NCBI GenBank assembly: GCA_004802705.1
Contig: SGPL01000601.1
Span: 1-11,311 of the forward strand
Length of the DNA: 11,311 nucleotides
Source: Bondarzewia mesenterica
Taxonomy: Eukaryota > Basidiomycota > Agaricomycetes > Russulales > Bondarzewiaceae
Reading direction: 5' to 3'
Under the pieces are notes generated by a model, which did no database searches, was not told where the DNA came from, and saw nothing but the letters and a program-made list of their open reading frames with translations. This document shows positions 1-8,292 of this stretch, in pieces (positions within the stretch are counted from its first letter, which is position 1; each line of letters opens with the position of its first letter). The position numbers were made by a program, and so were the translations under genes.

Positions 1-236
1 GATATTGGGGAGCCCGAGGGCGGCAAGGACGATGCGCTGAGTGGGGTATCGACGAAATGGTCGTGGGGGAGGGTTGTGGCAAGCGACGGGCGGTGGGCGA
101 GGGCATCTCGGATGCGCGTACGCTGTTCCTCGAGGCGAGATTGGAACCAGGACGCGCAGAATTGGAGCGCGTCTTTGGGTTGAACGCGGTGCACGTCCCT
201 GGTCAGGTCGGCGACGAGCGCGTCAAAGGTGGACAT
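1..236 (-). CDS. pkaR: cAMP-dependent protein kinase regulatory subunit, N-terminal part
   Basis: The start codon is at 236-234 on the minus strand, with A at -3 (gaccATG). The frame stays open for 78 codons to the left edge, so the cAMP-binding domains lie outside the window. The N-terminus begins MSTFDALVADLTRDVHRVQP and continues with KDALQFCASWFQSRLEEQRT. This is the RII-type dimerization/docking helix pair: PxDxLQF-like core, then W-F-x-x-R-L-E-x-Q-R. From family knowledge, this subunit dimerises, anchors, and inhibits the PKA catalytic subunit until cAMP binds; in fungi it controls growth, mating and morphogenesis (Ustilago ubc1, yeast BCY1). After about residue 50 the sequence becomes Pro/Ser-rich, as expected for the linker before the inhibitor site. 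No intron is needed in the visible part. The family call is firm; the gene symbol is by homology of pattern only. Confidence 0.9.
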   Translation of the reverse strand, partial: MSTFDALVADLTRDVHRVQPKDALQFCASWFQSRLEEQRTRIRDALAHRPSLATTLPHDHFVDTPLSASSLPPSGSPI

Positions 237-544
237 GGTCGCTGCCTCTGTCGTTCGGGTATGTCTGTTCCTAGTGAGCTACCCTGGACGAGCAGGATAA
301 AACTTAGCAAAAGGACGTTTCGGTTGAGGGTTTGGAGACAGGTGTTGGCGGAAGACAAGTTTATAAAGTAGCAGACGCTCTTGCCCAACGGAGACAATAA
401 CACTCAGCCAACGTGGTAAGCAAAGATAAGATAAGATCTCAGCTTCAACAACCCTCCGAACAGTAAGTTACTACTTGTAACTACACATGTCAATCGAGTG
501 ACACTCAATATCATTATAAACATACAACAAAACACACTACTCTT
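237..544 (-). promoter_or_regulatory. Promoter and 5' leader region of the PKA regulatory subunit gene
   Basis: This 308-bp gap separates the PKA-R start from the stop of the next minus-strand gene, so it should hold the PKA-R promoter and that gene's 3' flank. A TATA-like TTTATAAA lies at 360-367, about 125 nt upstream of the ATG. Two overlapping GATAAG hexamers on the plus strand (425-430 and 430-435) sit about 190 nt upstream of the ATG and fit the fungal GATA-factor consensus HGATAR. I see no further reading frame here. The assignment rests on motif and position only. Confidence 0.4.
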
Positions 545-2303
545 TCAAGAATCATCCACCCATTCGCCACGCTGAACTCTGTCAACATACTCCTTCACCC
601 ACTCCGGTCTCCTCTCATGTTGCGCGGCCAGCTCAGCCCTCGTCCTCTCCACCCTCTCCCTCTCCGCAATCCGCGCATCATCCCCTTCTCCTTCCGCTCC
701 TCCCTCAGGCTCCCCCTCCCTCTGCGCCTCCCGCGCACGCACCTCCGTCCTCACACGTCCCTCCCTCTGCCTCAGCGCCACCCTCCTCCGGTCCCAAACA
801 GCCGGATGCACCGTCATGACCAACAGCTGCACGAATGCCCTCAGTTTATGGCCCACCGTCGGCAGCGTCCCCACTGCCCCAGGCCTACCATCCAACGCCT
901 CGTTCTCCTCTCGCAAGTTCATCGTCGCCAACGACTCGACCACCCCATCGCTCTGACCCCGCGTTCGCCGATTCGACGACGCCGGCCCGCGCGGCTGCCG
1001 ATGTCTCTCCTGCCCACCCTGTCCCGTTCACATTCCCATTCCCCATTCGCATCTCCATTCTGCNGCCCCCGCATCTGCCGCTTCTCGCGGTGCGGCGGCG
1101 GCGGCGTCCTCGCCGACGACCGCCCGGATGGCGTTCCATGCCTCGTACAGCACCCACGCGCCTACGATAAGCCCGAACACAGGTTTCTCGAACGGCGAGA
1201 AGAAGTAAAGGAGGAAGAGCGTGCGGATCGTGAGCAAGAGTAGCGGAGCCAGGAGCGCGCGCACCGGCACCGCGCGCAGTTCCGCGATCGCAGGATGCTC
1301 CTGCTGTGCTTGTAGAGGCGGCAGGCCGAGTTGCTGCAGATGCGCATTCAGGTTCTGTGCGTTCACGTGCGGCGGGAGTGGTATGAGTTGAGAGGGAGTG
1401 GGAGTGGGATATGAAGATGCGATTGGGGAAGGTATCGAGAGTAAGGGGAATGTAAATGAGAGAACTTTGAGGGCGTGAATCTGGAGGGGTGTGGGTGGTC
1501 CCGAGTCTGCTATGAGAGCCCAATATTCATGGCCACTGCGAGCCATTAAGCATAGGCACTATCGCTGGCAAATAACGGGGAGGAGACTCACTCGATATTG
1601 GTCCTTTCATACTTGACANCGACAGCTTCATTTTGAGGTTCCGGAAAGTCCTTGTTCAAGATCTCGGGCCACGACCACCCGCATCTCGCAACGGTATTAA
1701 TAGCTAGAATTCTCGTCATCTCGAGATCGGTGGGCGACGTCGGAGAGATGAGGCGCCCCCGGGTGAGAGCGAGCAGGGCGTTCTGGTGGCGGAATGCAAT
1801 GAAAGCTAGTGGGGTGAGGACGGGAGGCGCAGGGACATGCATGGGCTGACCCCAAGATGCGTACGGGTTCGGGTATGTGTGGGTAGGGAGGGGAACGTAA
1901 GGAGATCTTGATGGTTGCGGTTCTTGTGTCTGAGGCATAGGAAGTGGAATCGAGATAGGTGATGATGCGGGGATGGGGAGGGATACTTGAGGAGGCATGC
2001 TCGTCCACGCCGACGGATGTACAGCGAGATGCACAATCGGCGCATCGTCCTGCAATTGTTCAATTGCGTTCATTTCATCCGTATGAACACACAAGTACGC
2101 ACCTTCCAAATATCTGTTACCTTCTCCCCATCGTTTAGAAACCGTCCGCGCCACACGATCCTCTGACCCTCAATGCGCGGTGCCCCCGTGCAAGACTTGA
2201 ATATCTCCTGCTTGACGTCAAGCACCGTCGAGCCCTCCGGGACAGCGATGTCGAATGAATGGGAATACGAAGGTAGCTCAACGCGGAGATGAAGGAGCGA
2301 CAT
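545..2303 (-). CDS. HERP/Usa1-like ubiquitin-like domain membrane protein, interrupted by an in-frame TGA
   Basis: The exons are 2303-2103, 2049-1592 and 1535-545. The introns are 2050-2102 (gtgcgt..cag, phase 0) and 1536-1591 (gtgagt..cag, phase 2). The spliced length is 550 codons and divisible by three. Residues 1-67 form a ubiquitin-like fold (MSLLHLRVELPSYSHSFDIA, then GSTVLDVKQEIF and RIVWRGRFL). A Pro-rich linker follows. Two hydrophobic segments lie near 313-332 (ALLAPLLLLTIRTLFLLYFF) and 338-357, and the tail is charged and Arg/Glu-rich, starting around KLRAFVQLLVMTVHPAVWDR. In HERP and Usa1, an N-terminal Ubl plus a membrane hairpin scaffolds the Hrd1 ligase in ER-associated degradation; that role here is inference. 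Odd point: TGA at 1030-1028 (codon 389) breaks an otherwise open frame, 34 nt from an N at 1064. It may be a sequence error, a nonsense change or part of an unrecognised GC-rich intron. A second N (1619) falls in a codon of exon 2. Confidence 0.7.
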
Positions 2304-2572
2304 GGGATGGTGATGGTGTTGTGCAGCGTTGGCTGCGATACTGAGTGGTTTCGGTGACTGATGATGTGACCCTGCTACGTGGAGGTTTGCACGTGATCAC
2401 CTTTGCGACACGACACGCCGGCCGCAGGGACGCGACGCTCCCTCCGTTCGTGCTTAAATTTAAACAGATCCGAGCTGTTCAGAGCGGGAAAAGCAAGATC
2501 CAAATGATACAAAGATAAGCCAGGTATAATACACACTCTCCCGTTCTCTCTCACCAGTGACCGTGACTTTGC
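2304..2572 (-). promoter_or_regulatory. Promoter region of the HERP-like gene with a CACGTG box
   Basis: This 269-bp interval lies between the HERP-like start (2303) and the stop of the oxidoreductase (2573), both on the minus strand. It therefore serves as promoter for one and 3' flank for the other. CACGTGAT at 2390-2397 reads ATCACGTG on the minus strand. This matches the RTCACRTG bHLH site (Cbf1-type) and lies about 90 nt upstream of the ATG. A perfect AT palindrome, TTAAATTTAA, is at 2454-2463, about 150 nt upstream, and could act as a TATA-like element. There is no credible reading frame. Confidence 0.35.
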
Positions 2573-3958
2573 CTATGCAGAAACTTCAATCGTCCTCCCC
2601 TCCTTGGAACTCTTCTTCGCGAGCTCGATGATCTCAATGACCAACGCAGACTCCTCGACTTTCACAGCCTGCTCCGCACCCTCGCGGATGGCAGCCGCAA
2701 GATTCCGGAACAGACCAACGTAAGACCCTGGCTCGGACGAGGGCCAACTGACATCGCAAACTCGTCAGTCAATCGCAGCGTAGGACGAGGAACAGAAAAC
2801 ATACACCGACTGCTTGACCGTGCCATCTGCCGCGAGGTTGTGCAGGGTCCCCCAAATCGCCTCTGGTTCGCGCCCGTACTCCGCCGCGTGCACGCCCTCG
2901 GCCGTAGGTATGACTTTGAGTTGACCTTCTTGGACATCGACACCGAACTTGGTGTACGTGCCCTTGGTGCCTCGCACGAGGTAACGCGGCTGTGGCGCAC
3001 GGACCGAGAGGATATGCGCGCGCAGGATGGCAGTGAAGGGGTGTGGGGAGACGCTACCGGCGGGGTATCGCAGGAAGATCGTGAACTACATGGTCATTCA
3101 TCAGTCTCCTCTTGACATGGATATCATCTGGAGAAATTCGGTACGCACACTGTCGTCGACGTCCGGGTTGCCGACGCCGCGGACGTTCTCTATAAAAGCG
3201 GTGACAGACTTGGGCTTGCCGAATAGGGTGAGCGTCTGGTCGATGAGATGCGTGCCGAGGTTGTAGGTCTGACCCGCGGCAGGTCTGGGTTCGTCTTGCC
3301 ATGACCCCTTCAGCTCCATTCGATACCGATCAAAACTGTGGCACCTCATGAGTATAGCACGACCTTGTATCTGTTCATCGGAGAGTGAGGGAGCTTACTG
3401 TGACTCGAATTCGACGAGATCGCCCAGAGACTGGGGATCTGTCGGAGGAAGAGCGAGGAGACGGCGGAGGGCGAAGAAATCGGAGTCCCAGCGGCGGTTT
3501 TGGAAGGGATAAAGGACAAGATTTTTCGAGCTTGCGAGGTTCGCAAGCTCGCGAGCCTCTGCAGAGGTTGGGGTAATGGGCTTGTCGACGAGCACTAAAA
3601 ATCAAATTGGCCTCTAGTATCAGATAATTTCCCTCCTCACACGAAGTTATGCAATAAAATATCCACCATGCTTTCCGGCTTGGAGAGCAGCCTTGGCGTA
3701 AGGATAGTGTGTCTCGTTCGGAGTGCCGATGATGATGAGCTCGATCTCTGGATCGGCGAGGACATCGTCGATAGTCCGATAGATCTTGGGCGATATGCCG
3801 AAGCGCTTCTTGACTTTTCCGCCCTCGGATGTGGGATTGCGCTCGAGGACGGCGTAGAGAGTGAAGAGGTCAGGGAGCGCGAGGACGAAGGGAACGTGGA
3901 AAGCGAGGCCGGCGAGGCCGACGCCCAGAACGCACGTCTTGATGGGCGCCATCGTCAT
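2573..3958 (-). CDS. Gfo/Idh/MocA-family NAD(P)-dependent oxidoreductase
   Basis: Five exons: 3958-3667, 3594-3399, 3335-3149, 3085-2805 and 2747-2573. Introns are 57-72 nt with GT..AG ends and matching phases (1, 2, 0, 2). The product is 376 residues, a normal length for the family. The N-terminus APIKTCVLGVGLAGLAFHVP holds the Rossmann dinucleotide motif GxGxxG at about residues 12-17. VLVDKP (about 98-103) matches the E/D-K-P segment whose Lys is usually catalytic. YNLGTHLIDQ (about 187-196) matches the DxGxHxxD signature, with Asn in place of the first Asp. The family oxidises or reduces sugars, inositols or dihydrodiols; the substrate cannot be told here. A second ATG at 3952 (MAPIKT) has a stronger context (A at -3, G at +4) and may be the true start. 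The last intron uses the strong donor gtatgt rather than the overlapping gtgtat, because only that keeps the frame (KQSVWPSSEPG). Confidence 0.9.
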
Positions 3959-4420
3959 TGTCGTAAGTTAAAGAACGTCCAAGATACGATGCTCAAAAAG
4001 GCAATTGCGTCGAATGACCGGCATTCGTGTCGTTGAGAGACCGCGACCCTCCAGGACCCTCCGCAACCATGACGACGTGCGCGGGCTTATATGTGTAGCT
4101 TAAGCAAAACAGGTCGACACCGAACACTCCCAGGGTCCCAGCTATCTCCTGCTGAGGTGAACGCTTTTTTCTTCTTCTAACTGCAGCCTGGGGTAAGCCC
4201 TTAATAAAGCAGAACGACTGTCTTCTGCTTTGTTTGTAAGGTCTGACTGTGGGAGATAAGGGTAAGCCCAAGACACATACGGTCTTGATATAGAAAGCCT
4301 CGTTGAATCTTGATGTGCAAGAAAGAAAAGTCTCAGAATTTGCCCAGCCCTCCGTTGCGACCATCACTCTCCTTCATTGCAAGTCTTGAAGTCAGTTCAT
4401 CTCCCGACGCAGCCTTTCTG
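3959..4420 (-). promoter_or_regulatory. Promoter side of the oxidoreductase gene; no convincing gene
   Basis: This is the left part of a 1.4-kb divergent interval. CATATAAG on the minus strand (4093-4086) lies about 130 nt upstream of the oxidoreductase ATG, close to the spacing of the TATA-like element in front of PKA-R, and is a plausible core promoter. The remainder to about 4420 has stops in most frames. One 124-codon minus-strand frame (4367-3993) shows no recognisable motif and is not called. Base composition becomes clearly more AT-rich from here on. Confidence 0.35.
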
Positions 4421-5206
4421 GTGAGCCACTTTTTTTTTTTGTCTCCTCACGACGTGGTCTGTGAAAGCCACTAACTGAGAAGTATATTTGTCCTCAACCA
4501 CAGATTTGACCTGGTCTGCAGTATCGATTAGATATGTACTGGCGGCCAGTACAAGTGTTTATGAACGAATGGACTGTTAATGCCAAGTCATTCGGACGGA
4601 AGGCAATTGGGTCATTTGAAATCATTCGCGCAGGATCTTCCATCATAGATCTGGTCAATTATGCTCCTGCACGGTCCCCATGCCGCTTGAGCTTGAAACA
4701 TCATGAACAGCCTTCACGAGCATTCTACATAGTTCTACATAGTGCAGGCAACCAAGGCATCCAGAAATGTCTGGATATCATCTATTCCCTTCGCGAGTTC
4801 AAGATGGTGAGCTTGGATTTTTTCTTTTCTTTATCTAAATTATCATATCAATTCAAAGGTATGGCAAGCTGACATCTTGGACAAAAAAAAGTTTCTTGGG
4901 TCGAAGCTTGACAGAAGGACACTCGTATACGTCGCTATAGGGAATCCATCACGCTGCGAAAGCAACCTCTTTGTCTTTCTGATTATCTTAAGGGTGTCAG
5001 GTATGCTTCTTCTACTCACCATGCATGCTCCTGAAGTCGTACGGATCTATACTCTACTATATTTCCCTTGTCAACCGCCGCACTTTTGCCATGCGAGTTC
5101 GCGGAATACCCTCTTTCGGGGCGTGTTTATGCTCTTTTGGCAAAGCTCTAACCGAAAACCATTTCGTCCGCAGATTTGTGAGACATCGAACGTTAAACGC
5201 GGATGA
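4421..5206 (+). CDS. Unrecognised spliced locus, possible gene or remnant
   Basis: I do not recognise this sequence. Support is mostly splice-like structure. A candidate intron at 4421-4503 has gtgagc, an 11-T run at 4430-4440, a ctaac branch-type site at 4471 and a cag end. A second, typical 52-nt intron at 4807-4858 has gtgagc and a pyrimidine/AT-rich body, ending caaag. Across the second intron the frame continues from ..YSLREFKM into VWQADILDKKKFLGSKLDRR and on through TLVYVAIGNPSR and a hydrophobic run (NLFVFLIILRVSG). A possible third donor, gtatgc, is at 5001. No clear start codon, domain or family signature is visible, and the frame before 4534 cannot be joined cleanly. It could be a decayed gene, a lineage-specific gene or a noncoding transcript. 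Treat the boundaries as approximate. Confidence 0.22.
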
Positions 5207-5379
5207 CAACGCGACAGAGACTGACCTGATTCCTCTACATCTGATCTTCTGTCAGTGTCCCGTCGTTCTAAATAAAAAGCTCAAGTGCCAGGTTTCCACA
5301 AGTCATCTTTCCGAAAACACACCACAGACTATCACAAGCTCCCACACTCACTTTAAAACTGTGTACGGCTACTTCCTGG
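5207..5379 (+). promoter_or_regulatory. Promoter/leader of the plus-strand DUF6534 gene
   Basis: A TATA-like TAAATAAAAAG is at 5269-5279, about 105 nt before the chosen ATG at 5380. It is followed by C/T- and A-rich leader sequence (pyrimidine patches around 5291-5315 and CCCACACTCA at 5341-5350), typical of fungal transcription-start regions. There is no competing upstream ATG in good context close to the start. Assignment is by position and base pattern. Confidence 0.3.
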
Positions 5380-7546
5380 ATGAAGCACAGCGTACTAGGC
5401 CCTTTGTTTGATCAAACCTTTGGTAAGTGAATAAGCTTTCTCAACTCTGCCGTACTCGTTGAACTTCTACGGATCGTTAGGAGCCTCATTCATAGGATAT
5501 CAAGTCAGTCTTGTTCTGTATGGGATAACCACTGCACAGGCACGTCTTTAACTATTTCATGCGCATGCGTCCACTCAGTATGAAAGTAGACGTATATGTA
5601 TTACATGAATTACTCCAGAGATCACATTGGTATGAGAATATTGGTAAGATTGACGCTGCGCGTTTTTCGCCTGGATGACAGACTTTATGCTGGACATTGG
5701 ATAGGTCTGCTGCCTATGGTGCGTATATATGATGATGTTGATGTCGGTCCTCTTACGGCGAGAATAACAACTTGTTTCTTATTATCAGGATTGTGGACAC
5801 GGTACATTCGCTCCTCGGTGCGTTCGCTCATTTTTATCTTCGTACGGTTTCTCAACTCAACGTCATCATGCCAGGCGGAGACAGGTTGTATTACCACCTC
5901 GTCCGTTCTTTTCACCACCGACTGGTTCGACTTCTCTGAGCTGCAGCATTGCCGTCGACAGATCCTCAACTTCTCAAATCCTCTGGCACTGCTTGATACA
6001 GTATGGTATGACAATTCTCGTTGAATCACTTACGATTTCATTCCTGACGAACACCGTGATCAAGGACATTACCCGTTCGTACTCTTCTGGTTCATCATTG
6101 TTCTCGGAGGTAATGCAAAAGTTGACCGTGCGTTTCAGGGTTCGATTTGTGTGAACGTTGGTTTCCTAAACCCGACTTGATCCGGATTTCAACTGAATAC
6201 TTCCTCAGCTCTTAGCCAAAGCAATGGTTCAAATGTAGGTATCGAGATCCGCGCTTCTTGATGGTTCTTCCTCTCACTTGGCTTTGGCAGGTATTTTACC
6301 ACGATCATCTTTAAATGTGCGTGCGCGAGGTCAGGTTGTCCATTAAATGTTTATGCTGATGCCCATGAAGTGTGCAGGAAGGCAGTGCGATGGTGGTTAG
6401 CAGGCACTATTGTACGTTTTACTACGTCACGAGGCGAATATGCGGTTAAGAGACACTTTTATTCTAGGCGATCCTTACAGCCACGCACATAGGTTGGTAC
6501 TCCGGTGACTTCTGGAATATGTTTCGAATCAAAACTCCCATTCATCTCCACAGGCTTTGGGTTGGGTACATTGACGCGTTTTTTGGATCTTTGGATTTTG
6601 ACTGAGACCGGTTCACCTACAGTAACAGCAATTCCGATGTTCGTTTACACTATTGGTCAGGCAGTGTATTCGCGGTCCTCACTGCATGGGTTACACAGGT
6701 TCACCCACAATCTTGTAGAGTTGGAGAAGAATATTGTGCGCCGTTCCGTTCTGCCCAACGCCTCCCTCACGCTTCTGATACGGCAGAAACCAGTTCATCG
6801 AGGTTGTACCTTACGCGGCCTCGCAGGTGATTTCTGACATCGCCATCACGGTTTCTCTGTGCGTTCTTCTGCGCGGCCAGCGAACATCCTTTGAAAGGTG
6901 ACCTCTTCGGAGGGCTTTCGATTACTCCGCACGAATTTGGGATCTGACCAGAGCAACAGGACAAATACACTGCTAAACACCCTCACGGTCTATGCCATCG
7001 ATCGTTGCGTCTTGACTTCGTACGCCCTCATTTGATTTTGTCCGATGCTGGCCCAGAAAGTGGCTCTGACGATGCATTCAGTGTCGTGGCCCTTGTAGCA
7101 GCTATCGCAGTAAGCGTTTCTCTTTGATTCACTCAAGTAACTTGTTTGACAGCTCGGGGTCGCGAGCAGGTAATAGTCAAACCCGAAAGCTTCTGGGTCA
7201 TTGCCATTGAATACGTCATTGGGAAATGTAAGCGTCGTCCATTGTCCTGCAGGATCAGAAGTGTCCCAAACTCCACGCGGAATCTACTCAACTTTGCTTG
7301 TCAGTGTACATCAACTCCCTCCTGGCGACGCTCAACGCGCGCAACGGTCTGCGCGGCGGCTCTTCGTCGCGCGGGTCGTCCTCGATATCGGGCGTGATAA
7401 GCGTGCGCTTGGGTGATCTCCGCTTACCGGCCGATGCACATGTGGCCAGCGGTGGACTACGACGCCGGGACGTGATTTTCGAAAACAGAGCGAGATTGGA
7501 GTCCTTACGCATCGTCAACATGGGCTGCCGAGGGGAGGAGCAGTAA
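5380..7546 (+). CDS. DUF6534-type seven-helix membrane protein, copy A (18-exon model)
   Basis: A hand-built, phase-consistent model has exons 5380-5422, 5481-5539, 5590-5643, 5705-5718, 5789-5817, 5885-5953, 6065-6109, 6216-6234, 6291-6320, 6378-6411, 6468-6492, 6554-6663, 6719-6735, 6787-6897, 6960-7019, 7082-7109, 7170-7227 and 7305-7546. It totals 1047 nt, or 348 residues, usual for this family. Hydrophobic helices include GASFIGYQVSLVLYG, MRILVCCLWIVDTVHSLLG, YFTTIIFK with KAVRWWLAGTIAILTATHIG, and VISDIAITVSLCVLL. The diagnostic C-terminal part is ERTNTLLNTLTVYAIDRC, VVALVAAIA, and LYINSLLATLNAR (NSLLATLN at about 272-279), followed by a Ser/Arg-rich cytosolic-type tail. Function is unknown; many mushroom paralogues exist. 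The last seven exons and the first five are secure. Exons 6-8 and 12-13 are less so: other splice choices exist around 5818-6215 and 6618-6718, and an extra terminal intron could change the tail. Confidence 0.72.
5540..5589 (+). other. Probable GC-AG intron in DUF6534 copy A
   Basis: Exon 2 ends ..GGGATAACCACTGCACAG and is followed by gcacgt rather than a GT donor. The intron ends gaaagtag at 5589, and exon 3 (ACGTATATGTATTAC) then continues in frame as TYMYYMNYSRDH. The only nearby GT donor (5544) leaves the wrong phase for any AG acceptor upstream of that exon. The minus-strand paralogue has no intron at this point (MQCYAYYRDY is continuous), so the intron is specific to copy A. A T-to-C error in the donor would give the same picture. 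Confidence 0.5.
5705..5718 (+). other. 14-nt microexon, conserved in both DUF6534 copies
   Basis: GTCTGCTGCCTATG is flanked by ggatag before and gtgcgt after. It encodes VCCL plus two bases of Trp, joining MRIL to WIVDTVH in helix 2. The paralogue has a 14-nt exon at the same protein position (9950-9937, GTAGCTGCTCTGTG), with the same phases (0 in, 2 out). Confidence 0.8.
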
Positions 7547-8292
7547 CTCGGACCCCGACGTGACCGTAAGTCTCTTATATTCAATGTCACAATTTTGTCT
7601 GAGACACATCCGGGATGCTCAGGGAATTGCCTCCCGAACTGCAATATAAAATCATGTCAGTGATGATTCGGGACGCCAATCGCCATCTTATACTACCCGC
7701 ACCATCTGAAGTGGGATGGCTTTTTACATTATAGACAGTGTTAGCTATGCGACCTGGTGTCGTGTCCGACTTTTCGTGGAATTATCATAAGTGCAGCAGC
7801 TTGTTGTTCACATGGACTATGTAGCGCCGGAATTATAGCTCACGATTGCCTGATCAAATTGCTGCACAAAAGCAAGCATAGGATGGCATAAAATGTGTAC
7901 TGCCAGCGGACATGATAGCTATAAGTCTTCTTCACAAAAATGTCTCTCTTACTGATCACGTTCGGTTCCCTCCCACAGCTCTCAGTATACTCCAGGGCGG
8001 CGCCATGGTCTTGCGACTCATCAGCAAATCATGTTTTTCTCACTTGCTTTCCCAATTGCTGCGGCACAGACTACATATGAAATTGAGTTACAAGACCGTA
8101 AGGTGTGTCATAAACGTATGTGGAAAGACATGATGATTTCTGAAGGAGATCTTCGGCTCGCTCGGGACATGTCTAGAACGGGCTTGAAGCTCCAGCAGTA
8201 TCTTGGAAGGACTGCCGTCAGTCAGATGATGCGAATCATAGCCGAGCAAGAACACTCACAGCCGCAGGTGAAAGGTCAATTTGTATAGCTTC
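7547..8292. other. Intergenic region between two convergent genes
   Basis: This 746-bp interval must contain the 3' ends of both DUF6534 genes. A donor-like gtaagt at 7567 just after the copy A stop suggests the 3' part of copy A may be spliced differently from the model, for example reading NSDPDVT before the donor. Apart from the small frame at 8031-8288, there is no gene-like sequence, repeat or RNA gene that I can recognise. Confidence 0.4.
8031..8288 (+). CDS. Small open frame with a hydrophobic start, doubtful
   Basis: The 85-codon frame starts MFFSLAFPIAAAQTTYEIEL, a short hydrophobic stretch ending in AAAQ that could pass for a minimal signal peptide. A polar, Met/Arg-rich remainder without Cys pairs or known motifs follows. 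It lies in the 3' intergenic space between convergent genes, with its stop just before the stop of copy B on the opposite strand. The length is within chance expectation for this composition and no family is recognised. Confidence 0.13.
   Translation: MFFSLAFPIAAAQTTYEIELQDRKVCHKRMWKDMMISEGDLRLARDMSRTGLKLQQYLGRTAVSQMMRIIAEQEHSQPQVKGQFV

Noticed and set aside
41..371. Plus-strand frames opposite PKA-R
   Set aside because: They are antisense to the clear PKA-R docking domain, with Gly/Arg-rich translation typical of shadows.
617..1243. 208-codon plus-strand frame opposite the HERP-like gene
   Set aside because: It is an Arg/Pro/Leu-rich shadow of the GC-rich exon 3 on the other strand, with no motif and no start support.
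3668..4036. 122-codon plus-strand frame
   Set aside because: It lies antisense to exon 1 of the oxidoreductase, whose Rossmann motif and splice phases fix the coding strand.
3993..4367. 124-codon minus-strand frame upstream of the oxidoreductase
   Set aside because: No recognisable domain or good start context, and it overlaps the likely core promoter (CATATAAG at 4093-4086).
4726..4746. Short direct repeat ttctacatag in the orphan locus
   Set aside because: Only two 10-nt copies, likely chance; no terminal inverted repeats or target-site duplications suggest a mobile element.
5685..6029. 114-codon minus-strand frame
   Set aside because: It overlaps several well-supported exons of DUF6534 copy A on the plus strand and has no family signature.
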